From positions 4,898,001-4,962,000 of the forward strand of contig JAHRBC010000001.1 of assembly GCA_022702545.1 (NCBI GenBank): 64,000 bases of DNA, in the 5' to 3' direction. The translations under genes and the position numbers were made by a program. Shown piece by piece: positions 33,982 to 46,200 of the stretch. Source of the stretch: Phycomyces nitens (Eukaryota; Mucoromycota; Mucoromycetes; Mucorales; Phycomycetaceae). Position 1 is the stretch's first letter. Each line of letters begins with the position of its first letter. Below the pieces are notes generated by a model. That model saw only the letters and a program-made list of their open reading frames with translations. It was not told the origin of the DNA and did no database searches.

Positions 33982-36900
33982 TCACCCTCCCGAAACTGTT
34001 GATAGTCCTCGATCAACCACAGAGGAATCCACAAGGGAAAACGGCAAGGCAGAAGAGGCATCCAAGACAAGGTCACGGCGCATCTGGGCACGGGCAGGGG
34101 TTGGGTGATACCAGGTATTGTGAAAATCATCGGATTTGGCAATCTTGAGGCGATCGGCATGGACCCAGGAGGTATAAGGCACACCCTCCATGGTAGTGAG
34201 CTTGTATATGTTCTTTTCAAAGTTCTTGTCAACGACAATGTACGGTCCCATCCAGTTGTACTCTAAGCCAAATTTGTTCTCATGTCGTAGCAACAAATGC
34301 TCACCAATTGCAAACTGATGCGGTTTCATAATGGAGTCCCATCGTTCCTTGTCTTGTTGACTATTGGCGGCTACTCGAGCATCAGCATCTATGCGAGCTT
34401 GTTGGAGATTACGAAGAAAAGGAATGGCACCATCAGAAACAAGAGCAGGATCATTGGGAATCGATGTATCCATGAATGGGCGCAAGGGATCACCGGGAAT
34501 ACGGGGTTCGCGACCATATGTCAAGAAAACGGGCTAAACCCAGTCGTGCGGTGCTTTCTGATTCGGCAAGCCCAAAGTGAAGTCTCCAGATATTCGTCCC
34601 AACGATGTATAGCTCCATGGACATATTTGCGCAACATTTGTTTGAGGATACCATTTAATCGTTCACATTTCCCATTGGTCCGGGGGTGAAAGGCAGAAGT
34701 CAACTTGTGGTGCAGCTTGATCTTTTGAATGTAGAATTTTAGGATATGCGACATAAAGTTGGCACCACGATCAGTGAGAATTTCGTCAGGGCAGCCAAAA
34801 CGCATAACGATTTCTTCGTACAGGAAGTTGGCGATGGCTTCACCAGTGGCAGCAGGGACAGCACGGGCAATGGGCCAGTTAGTGGCATAATCAACTGCAA
34901 CAAGAATCCAACGGTTTCCATTTACGGTAGTGGGTAGTTCTCCAATGAAATCGAGATGCCAGCGTGAGAATGGGGAGGAATATCCAGTGGCTCCATCGGT
35001 GCATGGTGGATGTTACGTTCCGCGTTGGAAGCCAATTGGCATTGAGGGCACTTTTCCAGCCATTCTTTAATCTGACTTCGCATGCCTGGCCACCACCAAC
35101 GTTTCTTCATGAGATCGTATACCGTGGTTTCACCAGCATGTCCAAAACCATTGTGGAAGTTGTTTACCAGATCGGCACGCTTTGTGAACAGTGCAAATCG
35201 AATCTCTTGAACGGTGTCACCAATCTTAACCAGTCTGAACACCTTCTGTTCCCGGACTACGAACTTATTGCGTTGTCGATTTAGTAACTCTTTGATATCT
35301 TCTGGCCATTCATCTTCGGTACGAGCATAGAATTTCGGCCAATCGGAAGTCTGTGTGTCTGGCATAGTGTACAAGTATTCGGGTTCCATGGAGTCAATCG
35401 CAGAGGCATCAAATTCGGGACCGTCCATTCGGGAGAGTACATCGGGAACACCGTTATCCTTGCCTGGCTTGTATTGGATGATAGGGTCGTATAGTTCAAA
35501 TTCAGCAATCCATCTTACTAGGCGAGGAGTTGGCTTCACTTGGCTGCGGAAGTACTTGAGTGGGAGGTGGTCTGTGTATACCGTGAACGGCTTTCCTTCG
35601 ATCATACACCGCCATGTACGCAAGGCGTGTAAGATACCCAGTAGCTCGCGTTCTTGGGCCGGATACGATCTTTCAGCGGTAGATAACTTCTTCGATTCAA
35701 ACGCCAATGGTTTCAAAATTCCTTCCTCATCTTCTTGCATTAGAACAGCACCAACACCGAAATCCGAGGCGTCAGTTTCAATACGGAACGGTTTGTCCAT
35801 ATCAGGGGCTAGGAGTACTGGTGCTGTACTAAGTTTTTCCTTGAGGATGTCAAAACTTGCCTGACATGTGTCCGTCCATACAATAGGGCGTCTCTTCGGC
35901 CCTGTGCCTTTGGTGAGATCCGTTAATGGGGCAGCAATTCCAGCAAAACCAGGAATAAAGCGTCGGTAGTGTTGTGCGAGGCCAATAAATTGCCGGACTT
36001 CTTGTACATTGGAGGGGGCTATCCATTCTTGTATGGTCTTGACCTTGTCCGGTGAGGGAAGTATGCCTTGTGCTGACACGTTGAAACCAAGGAAAGTTAG
36101 CTCCTTCTTGTTGAATTCACATTTCTTGAGGTTGGCAATCAACTTGGCTTCACGGAGGCGGTTCAACACATGGCGTACATGTTTAGCATGTTCTTCGGGG
36201 GTCTTGCTGAATATGAGGATGTCGTCCAAATATACCAAAGCAAACTGGTCTAAGCAATCTCCAAGAACCTTATTCATGAGGTGTTGGAAAGTTGGCGGGG
36301 CATTTGTCAGACCAAAAGGCAGGACCAGGAACTCGTATTGACCATATCGGGTGTTGAATGCGGTTTTCGGCACATCAGAGTCTTGGATACGTACTTGGTG
36401 GTAACCACTCTTCAAATCCAGACTTGTGAAATGGTTTGACCCGCGGAGCCGTTCCAAACACTCGTCAATTCTTGGTAAGGGGTGGTTGTTACGGACAGTA
36501 ACCTTGTTCAAGGCACGGTAGTCAACACACATTCTCATTTCGCCGTTCTTCTTTTTCACAAACAATATAGGTGCACCCCAAGGTGATGAGCTTGGACGGA
36601 TGAGGCCGAGGTCTAAGAGTTCTTTCAATTGTTTCTTGAGCTCGTCGAGTTCGCGCGGGCTCATCTTGAACGGTGGTTTGTTAACAGGGTATGCATCGCC
36701 AGTGTTTATTACATGTTGAACATCACGGCTTGGCGGTAATCCGGGCAAACCATCTTGGAAAACGTCATCAAACTCTTTCACCAATGATGTCCATTGCTCG
36801 TCTTTTGTCATTTCACCTTTCTCGCTCTTGATGTGCAACAAAAGCATTCAGCCTCCTCCTCCGAGAGAGTTTCTGGACTTGCTTGGCAGATATGAGGTAG

Positions 36901-37478
36901 CCCAGGTGAGGCTTCATCGGGCGGTTACCATAAGGACGCAGGACAAATTCATAGCCATCACGCGAGAGTAACCAGCTGTCACTATGCCAATCGGGAACGG
37001 GTTTGGCATTCTGCAACCATGTGCGTCCGAGGATCAGGTCGAATTTGGTGGGGAACACGAAGGCATCAACAACATCATTATAGCCGTTAAGAGAGAGAGT
37101 TAATGTGGCTTTTCGATTAATATTAATGCTGTGTCCGCCGGCAGTTTCAACTGATCGCCCAGGGATATCCGTGACAAGTGTGGCTAAATGAGTGATTTGC
37201 GGGGATACGTAGTTTGCACTAGCACCACTATCGACGAGAACCAATATCTGTTGTCCATTGAGTGTAGCAGCATACAGAGGGAGATCGGTATCCACAGCAG
37301 AGTGAAGATCTTCAAGAAAACTTTGATCGGCGGTGAGACAAGGGTCACAGTTCTCTTCAGAAATAGTCTTGTTCTCTTCATTGGTAACAACTTTATACTG
37401 GTCACAAGTTTCTTTATTACTCAAATGTTCAATAGGCTCATTATTGATACTGGCCTGTGGGGAGGAATTTTCTTCCAT
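33982..37478 (-). pseudogene. Retrotransposon Pol polyprotein, copy B (several frameshifts)
   Basis: Same domain order and motifs as copy A. The frame breaks at two sites close together between protease and reverse transcriptase (a G-run near 36859-36862 and a T-run near 36840-36843), at a C-run near 34972-34975 in the integrase, and at the T-run near 34526-34529 that is shared with copy A. The site broken in copy A between reverse transcriptase and RNase H is intact here (36014-36018), so reverse transcriptase to mid-integrase is one open frame of over 600 codons. Confidence 0.9.
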
Positions 37479-37498
37479 TGTACACAACCGACCTCCCG

Positions 37499-38617
37499 TT
37501 ACGGTTGTGTTTCGCGAAAATCCTGCTTCTTTCGGTGCTCCTCATCCAACTGCTTAATCACAGCCATGCGTTGTCTGCAATTCCTCTTGATATGGCCGGG
37601 CTTGCCACACCAATGGCAAGTAGCACTGGTTCGTGCTGGCTGGGGACGGGACTGGTAGTTGTTGCGGCGGCCATTGATTGCATCCAGGTCCATGGGCTCG
37701 GGTCCACTATACTGCTGGTATTGTGGTTGGTACTGTGGCTGGTATTGTTGAGGCAATGGGGCAGGCGTGTACATTTCTTGTTGACCAAGCTGGAGACCAC
37801 TGGCATATGCCAAGGCAATGTTACAGGCATCGTCAACGTCGACAGGGCGGGCAGCAAGGACATTACCACGCACACTTGGGTGGAGACCTCGGACAAACTT
37901 GTCAAGAGCTTCTTCGTCGTTCATCCCAGGAAGCTCCAACTGGATGTCTTGGAAGGCATCGATGTACTCGGCCACAGTTCCTCTTTGGTATAGTCTTGCG
38001 AGGCGGTCCCTAGAGGTCTGTAACGAGTATACTGGGCGGAATTCTCCTGAAAGAGCAAGTCTAAATTCGTCCCAGGTTGTTGGATGCTTCTCCTTGAGTT
38101 CCATTCGTCGCCACCAAGTGTCGGCTCGGTCACGCAGCAGGTTCACTGCAAAATCACAGGCTCTGGTGGGGGTGAAATTGTAGTACTTGGTGTAACGTTC
38201 GACTGCGCGCAGCCAACCATCGACAACTGCGGCAGATCGTTCTCCTCTAAAACAATCTGGTTGTTTTATACGTTCTGCTCGCGAGTCTTGCTGTGCAGTT
38301 ACTGCCTTCATCGCTTCAGCCACAGCTGCTGCTATGGCTTCGGCTGTGACTGTGACAGGTGGAGGGGCCATTTCTTCTGGTTTTCTGTTCTTTCCTGTTA
38401 GTGTCGCGGCAAGGTGTTGGGCAAGTTCGGACCACTTTTCTTCTCGTGCAGGAGTACTCTTGATTCTTTGTTCTTCGGGTACGTATGGTACACGCCGGTT
38501 CTTCTTATAGTCGGTTACTAGTTCGCTGGGTAACAAGTTCTGGACTCGTTCTTCAATCTCGAACTGGCTAAGTGTTTTGTTGTCAAGTGTTTCTTGGTGT
38601 CTTTCAACCGGATTCAT
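37499..38617 (-). CDS. Retrotransposon Gag (copy B)
   Basis: Identical in length and predicted sequence to the Gag of copy A: 372 residues, Gag domain, one CCHC knuckle. Intact. Confidence 0.93.
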   Translation of the reverse strand: MNPVERHQETLDNKTLSQFEIEERVQNLLPSELVTDYKKNRRVPYVPEEQRIKSTPAREEKWSELAQHLAATLTGKNRKPEEMAPPPVTVTAEAIAAAVAEAMKAVTAQQDSRAERIKQPDCFRGERSAAVVDGWLRAVERYTKYYNFTPTRACDFAVNLLRDRADTWWRRMELKEKHPTTWDEFRLALSGEFRPVYSLQTSRDRLARLYQRGTVAEYIDAFQDIQLELPGMNDEEALDKFVRGLHPSVRGNVLAARPVDVDDACNIALAYASGLQLGQQEMYTPAPLPQQYQPQYQPQYQQYSGPEPMDLDAINGRRNNYQSRPQPARTSATCHWCGKPGHIKRNCRQRMAVIKQLDEEHRKKQDFRETQP

Positions 38618-38656
38618 CAAAATTTATTAGGAGGAAAAATAGCTTCAGCTACCAAT

Positions 38657-38967
38657 TGTCGTTCCTGATCTGGGATGGTCTTCCTTTTACTATAACAAAG
38701 CCAAAAGGTCAATCCCACTGGGGAAACAGGAGTATACGTAAAATCAAAGAGAGGATAAAAGATACTTTTTATTATTATGACTTTGGTTATCTTATATAGT
38801 TCTCTAACTAATACTGCGCATTATCCGCAGTAGTTATTATATGATATTTTCATAAAAGAAGAGACATTGTACTGCGGTTAATGCTCAGGAAGATGTTACT
38901 GCGCATAAAGAAGTACTGCGGTTAATCATCTTCAGATTTTACGGATTCATCAAAATAATGTCCGACA
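38657..38967 (-). repeat. 5' LTR of copy B
   Basis: 311 bp, no difference from the other three LTRs seen. Flanked outside by CTTG (38968-38971), whose inverse CAAG lies at 33622-33625. Confidence 0.93.
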
Positions 38968-39764
38968 CTTGTAGAAAGTTAAATGGATCGTTTTTTGTCG
39001 AGGGAAAGCATAAACGGGTTTAAGGCTAAATTTATAGCTATGTTAAGCAAGTACATCTTTTATCCAAAATAGATCAACCATTACGAGCTGTCAGTAAACA
39101 CCGACTTTGGTAACCAATATCAAGATGCCTTTGAAGACCAAATATTCTTTTAAAGGGTAATTGTTGAACTGACGTATATTTATATCATGTCTTTTGTACC
39201 AATCTAGCTGTTTTATAGCACATGAATATTTGATAAATGAGATGAAAAGTAGAAATATCACATTTAATTCAATATAATTTAATATAATATAATATAACAT
39301 TATCTTGTATATGATTTATAATAGATAGCATTTTCTCTATAAATAACTAAGATCATGTCTTTGTAAAAATTACATATCTCTAGAACCCTTCAACTCTTGG
39401 ATCTATCGTCTTCCTAGCTGAATATTATGGCTATTTGTATGACTTGGCCCAGTGTAGTTCCCAAGAACCGAATGACTGGATAAGTAGACCAGTCATTATC
39501 TGTGCATGGTCTACGCGTACCATGACGTCATGTGAATATACCTCCGAAGATCGCAACACAGGACTGTGGACGGCTGGCAGTTTTAGGCAAAAGAGGGATC
39601 CACTCGCGATTATTAGGGTGGAGCTTCTTCATCGACCTTTTATTTTACTTTATACTTTCGCCCTTTGCTTAATTGTACTTTACTTAAAAAGGTATCAATA
39701 AAATCTCCATTATTTTTGGTGATCCTCGAGAATAACCCTCATTTATATTAATGTCAAACAGATC
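38968..39764. other. Intergenic region upstream of the PP2C gene
   Basis: About 800 bases, AT-rich. A run of TAATA/TATAA repeats lies near 39270-39300. A plus-strand frame at 39435-39701 has no recognisable content and probably overlaps the 5' leader of the phosphatase gene. Confidence 0.45.
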
Positions 39765-41230
39765 ATGGGTCAAACACTTTCAGAACCTGTCGTCACCAAG
39801 ACCACTCACAAGGAATCCAGCAAGGATCTCTTCTATGGTGTCTCATCTATGCAAGGATGGAGACTTTGTATCCTTTTTTTACAATAGCATTTAGTCCCAG
39901 ATGTACAGGACACAAAACCAAAAGGAAAAAAAAAAAACACTCCTATCCTTCACTACTACCCTTCTTTTCGTTAGCCATGGAAGATGCACATGCAGCTATC
40001 TTGAAACTAGAGGATTCTGATGCAAGCTTTTTTGGTGTATATGATGGCCATGGTGGTAAGTCGTTGGTGCGAGGTTACCCTAAAAGAATAAAAGGGAGAG
40101 TTCCCTTGTATTTTGATTTTTGTATCCGTTTTAATTCATGTGTGTATATAGGTTTCACCGTGGCCCAGTACACAGGAAAAAGACTCCATCGCAAGGTGTA
40201 TGAAAGCGAATATTTTGCCAAGAAGCAGTATGCTGAGGCCATGCGTGATGCATTCTTGGGCATCGACAGAGAATTGAGCGAAGACAATAGCTATGCAGGT
40301 GATCCTTCTGGTTGTACTGCTGTTACAGCATTAGTTACCCCCGAAAAGAAGATTATTGTGGTAAGATATTGTCTAGCTGGCAAGGTTATTATTATGTGGC
40401 AAGGCATGGTAAACTCTCCTTGGTTGTAATAGGCAAATGCCGGTGATTCGAGAGCTATTATCAGCGTCAATGGCAAGAGCAAGGCTCTTTCGTATGATCA
40501 TAAGCCAGTCGATAGGTTGGAGTCACAGCGCATTATTGCCGCTGGTGGTTTTGTTGAGTTTGGCCGTGTGAATGGTGAGTGATGTGTCTCATGGCTACAC
40601 ATAACATGTATTGACATTCTCTATCTTGCAAGGCAACCTTGCTCTTTCGCGCGCCATTGGTGATTTCGAATTTAAGCGCAACGACCATCTTCCTGCAGAA
40701 AACCAGATTGTGACATGTAGGTCATCTAGTCTTTCTTCAACATGGGCTAAACCGTGAGTTTAGGTAACCCTGACATTATCGAGCACACCATTACGGATCA
40801 AGACGAATTCTTTGTGTTAGCATGCGATGGTAGGACAGAACATTCAATTTGAGCAATCCTATTGACATTCTACACAGGTATCTGGGATTGCATGACAAAC
40901 CAGGAGGTTGTTGATTTCATTCGTTCTGAGCTCGCCAACAAGGTACCTCTGGAGGAGATCTGTGAGGAGATTATGGATCACTGTCTTGCACCTGATTGTG
41001 AGGGTGGAGGTGTTGGATGTGACAATATGTCTATTATGATCATCGGTGTTTTGAATGGCAAGACAGTTGATGAATGGTATGACTGGATGGCCAAGCGCAC
41101 CTCTGGCTCAAAGAATACCGATAGCCTCGGCAATTCTGTCGAGAAGCCAAAGGAGGCTGTCAAGGAGGTAGAGAATGCCGATTCCAAGTCTACTCCAGAC
41201 GTCTATTCTATCAGTAGCAAAATGGCTTAG
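39765..41230 (+). CDS. PP2C-type serine/threonine phosphatase (Ptc2/Ptc3-like)
   Basis: A metal-dependent protein phosphatase of 345 aa. Exons: 39765-39867, 39975-40055, 40152-40360, 40433-40574, 40633-40716, 40764-40829, 40878-41230. The start MGQTLSEP is the usual PP2C N-terminus of this subgroup, with a glycine at position 2 (possible myristoylation). The metal-binding motifs are all present: [59 protein letters not shown] and [10 protein letters not shown]. The tail after about residue 295 is hydrophilic and lysine-rich, as in Ptc2/Ptc3, which in yeast act in stress and DNA-damage signalling; that role is only inferred here. The family call is secure, the orthologue group less so. Confidence 0.92.
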
Positions 41231-41377
41231 GCACATGCTCGCGTGTATGTACAGGATTAGATATTGATAAAAGAATGAGCTTATCTGCTTTTATTTTGTT
41301 GTAAATCAATTTACCACCTTCCATTATTCATATTATTGTATTCCCATATAAACAATACTGGTGATAACAACATTCCC

Positions 41378-42149
<772 letters not shown>

Positions 42150-42420
42150 TATATGATGTTCAACAGAAAGAGGTTGTCAATAAAAGATAGTCACACGGGT
42201 CTTTATGCATGTCTTAAATATGTTTATATGTTTATTATTTTGATGTCTATATATTTTCAAGAATAAGACGCTAATAATAAGACTACATATAATCAAAGTA
42301 GTACCATACGTTAATACATATTTGGCTCGTAAAACCAATGTAGGCTGCCATTAGTGCCATTGCCCTGGTTGTCCTTTTTCTTTTCATGGTGATTGTTCCA
42401 TCTTTTGAGAACAGGTTGCC

Positions 42421-43262
42421 TTATTCAGGGCGGTTTCGTGCTGCCTGCTCTTTTACTCGTCTATCGTACTCCTTCTTATCCTTTCTATATGTATAGAATC
42501 AGATTATCTGCTCTATGTGCCAATTGAGCCATACCTAAATAATTCATATGCTTCATGCTGGGCAGGGCTATCGGGATTGGGGTCATTGAGCAAGTCTTGG
42601 ATACCAAGAAGAATCTAAATCTCTCTCTCTCTTTTAGTAGCCGTTATGATGACAATCTAATTAGCCAATAGGTCTACCTGCTTGATCGTTATTGCTGGCT
42701 TCCACCCATCATCCTCACTTAATATAGACAGACAGACCGTGCCAGATGGATAGATGTTTGGATGAAAAAGAGGCGGAGTAAACTTGCCTGTGTACAGATA
42801 TGCATGTCAAGACACATTGCAACCCCATAAAGCTTCCCACTTGTACTTACACTTTGGAGGCTTTGTAGGATACTCTAAACAGGCCAAATGATGATTAGTA
42901 ATAGTCTATTGATAGACGAGATCACTAATTTGCTCGAAAATAAACTTACCTTCGGGGAAGATCAAGTCGATTTTGTAGATTCCATTTTCCCAAGAGGTCT
43001 ATTAAAGGATATTTAGCACCTGGGCAAGATCTATATAGACTAAAACTACCTACATTTTCCTTTCCAGGGATACCACACCTCCAATGCAACAAATTAAGGG
43101 TATTGTCTTCATTCTTAATAGGTCTGGTCCAAAATCCCTAGCGTTTGTATTAGTTTTCAGGACAATGGTACCCTTGATGATTTGCTGGCTTACATGCGGA
43201 TGATCTTTCCTCCATTGTTTGCGCTCTTCCATGAGACGCACGCGCGCAATCCCTGTACTCAT
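42421..43262 (-). CDS. UBC9: SUMO-conjugating enzyme Ubc9
   Basis: The E2 that transfers SUMO to targets; 159 aa. Exons on the minus strand: 43194-43262, 43054-43137, 42950-42998, 42851-42874 (24 bases), 42678-42787, 42535-42614, 42421-42484. The N-terminus [17 protein letters not shown] is the Ubc9-specific helix that binds E1 and [19 protein letters not shown] contains the catalytic cysteine C94, and [13 protein letters not shown] carries the Ubc9-type insertion. [18 protein letters not shown] completes the fold. All seven exons join in phase. Identity is secure. Confidence 0.95.
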
Positions 43263-46200
43263 TGAAATATATTGAAAACTATTAAAGCAGAATAGGTTCT
43301 AGTGGGGTAACTTTGGATGTGTACAAGTCGACGTCACAATGGTGGATATTTAAAACACGTCAGTGTGAACATACGGTTTTTTTCATGAATTATATAAAGT
43401 AAATTTTTCGTAAATCAATAAATAAATATTCGCAGATATTAGCCAATAACATTATGTAAAAACGTCTTTAGATTACTCAAAATGCTAAAAAAGATATTTA
43501 TGGACCAATTAAAATCGATACACAGAGACCTTTAATATATTTGGAAATATTTCATTACAGTGTTTCTACTTGAGATTAAGACGATGTTAATTTCTTTTTT
43601 GGACGAATCAAAATTAATCTTTTAAATTTGCTTACCTTTTTTTGGACAAACCCAAAAAAAAGAATTGGGACACAAAAGAGAAAAGTTTGGTCAAGGGGAT
43701 TTAGACAAGGTACTGACAGAGTGAGTTAATCGATTATAAAATCACAGTCAATTAAGCTTGTCTTTTTTTCTTTTGGAAGAATAAAACTATTGTTTATCGT
43801 TATGCTATTATCTAAGACACAAAAAGATCCTCCTGATGACTCGAGAGCCAAAAAAAAAACCTAGCCACATATCAAGAACGAATAACACAGACGAAGATCA
43901 TGTTCTAATTGTTTGCAAGTCTTGCATGTCCAAACCACAACATGAATTTGCTACAGCTGCTAAATAGCAAGTATATACGATTGATCCTGGAAGAAGAGAT
44001 GCCGTATAGCAAACAGGCAGAATCCTGAAAGTACACACCAACCTGTCCAACCAAGGTAGCAAGTCAAGTGTCAGATTTCGCATACGGCATGGAGTATCCG
44101 AGAAAATTTACAAGCCTCTTATTGTAAAACAAAAGATTGGAGATTTGAACCTTTTTGAAATCTTATTTATGGTAACAATGCTTGGATAATAGAAAGGTTA
44201 TAAATAAAGAGTATATAGAATATAGCAAGACATTAGGCTATATTTTGGGTAGCTCTGTATTCTTTGAAGGCCACAGAAAAAGATAGACAGAAGAAGATAC
44301 TTATAGGCATTTCTATCATTTATCTGAAATAATAATAGACAATGGTTATAAAAAGCAAGAAAGAATCATAATGGTGATTCCATATAGTTTGCGATTGTAC
44401 AAGATTTACTGCCTTTCTAAACCGTAATTAACTTTGAACACATTCACAAGGACTGATATTCTAGACAAGAATTATTCCAAAAGGTTTTCTCTGTTATTTG
44501 TTACATGGCTTCTACGGAGAAATAGTTTCGATATTCTCTATTAGTTTTTGTATATTTTTGTTATAGTTGTGGTACTTAATTTGACAGATGTGAATTTCCA
44601 TCAGTTGGAAATAAAAGCCCACTTGAATATTTATAGTTTTCTTCTTCTTCTTTATTACTCCCTCATTACTCGTTGTTGGCAGTGTAAAACTATATCAAAG
44701 AGTAGAAGTATTATGACATTAGATTAGCAATAGATGAGCAACAAAGCAATCACATTCAGCACATTTGTCATTATTGCTCATTCAGCGCCATCACCAAATC
44801 ACAACACATCTTGCAATAGATGACATTATTAACCAACACTATGCTTGTCCTTGTTCTGTCGATTATCTTGCTAGCCTTGCCGATCTGAAAGACCATTTCA
44901 TGGTTGGACATCCCATTTAACTTGCTCATCAAATACAACAGCAGGAAAATCAGCATCGCCAAGAATCCGTGATTTCAAGCTACTTGCACTCAAGCACACC
45001 TCTTGTCTCTATTACCAACAGTATTAGGTCTTTGTCATGATAGCTTGGACCTGAATCCTCCATTTTGGGAGCACTTTTTGGCTGATATTTTTGATTATCA
45101 AGCCAAAGGCATTTATTTGCGTTGAACTAACGAATTTACTCTGGAGGCCAAGACAAACAGCTATTTGAACACATCTTGGGCATTCCAATCATTGGTGGAA
45201 TGACTGTCTTTTATCTACTCACCTTACCGTCTCAAGGCCATTATACCCTCATACCCCTTGTTATCATCAAGATACAAAGTATACAAAGTTTATTTGCTTT
45301 GGTCACCAAAGCACCCGTGATCCTCAAAGTTTTTTGAAGGATTTGACCAGGTTTATGTTTGTGCTGCGTGCCCAAACGATATCCAACAACTCTTCTTCGA
45401 GTCGAAAGAGACAATGCGTGTTCCAACATTGGCACAATTGACATGCAAATATATATATCTACTGTCAGGAACTGATCCAAACAGACAAGACAAGAAACAG
45501 AAACAGGAGGTTCAAATATCAGTTATTTAATAAAGATATTGTTCACTTGATCTTTCTGCAATTAATCTCTACTGGTACTTGTATGTTTTTTTTTAGCCAA
45601 GGTAAAAACATGTCGAAATATAACAATTGGCAACTATGGCGGGTGAGTATATAGGTTGTGAGTAACAACATCCCCATTGTATTTTTTATATAATTTTCAA
45701 GCATTTACAAATGCTATTTTATCAACATCTCTCTCTCATGGTCCATCATATTCTATCCCTTTGCGGATACTTGTCTATTTTATCAAGAGTAGCCTTTAAA
45801 AGTCTAGATGATGACCTGTCACTTGTTCTATAAGCCTTGGTCTCACACCAAAGCTTTCTCTTTTTGATATGTTTTTTGTTGTTGTTGGAGTTCTTATAAC
45901 AATGATTAGACCAGTGACAGATATTGCACCTAGAATGGATGTTGCGTTGGCCTTGGTCACAGTTACTATAACTATTGCACGAGTTCTTTTCTTTGAACAT
46001 CTCATATCGCTTCAAAGCAGTACGAATGTCTGATTCATCCGAAAAAAAAAGACACAATTGATCATAAAGTCCAAGTCAGTTTGGCATCTTGCACCCAATC
46101 TTGGCTTTGAATTTTTCCTCAAGTTGGAATTGTGCTTGTTTAATGGATAGATTACACTGCATTGTAATGAAGCTATAGACAGCACTACGAGAGGACATTA

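Larger units (their letters stand above)
33671..38967 (-). mobile_element. Ty3/gypsy LTR retrotransposon, copy B
   Basis: A 5,297-bp element in the opposite orientation to copy A and almost identical to it. LTRs (311 bp each) are at 38657-38967 (5') and 33671-33981 (3'). The only differences from copy A that I found are single-base length changes in homopolymers, which account exactly for the 2-bp length difference (copy B lacks three bases that A has; A lacks one that B has). The outer flank is CTTG. Confidence 0.96.

Noticed and set aside
39435..39701. Plus-strand frame of 88 codons upstream of the PP2C gene
   Set aside because: Starts with a weak context, matches nothing and probably overlaps the phosphatase leader.
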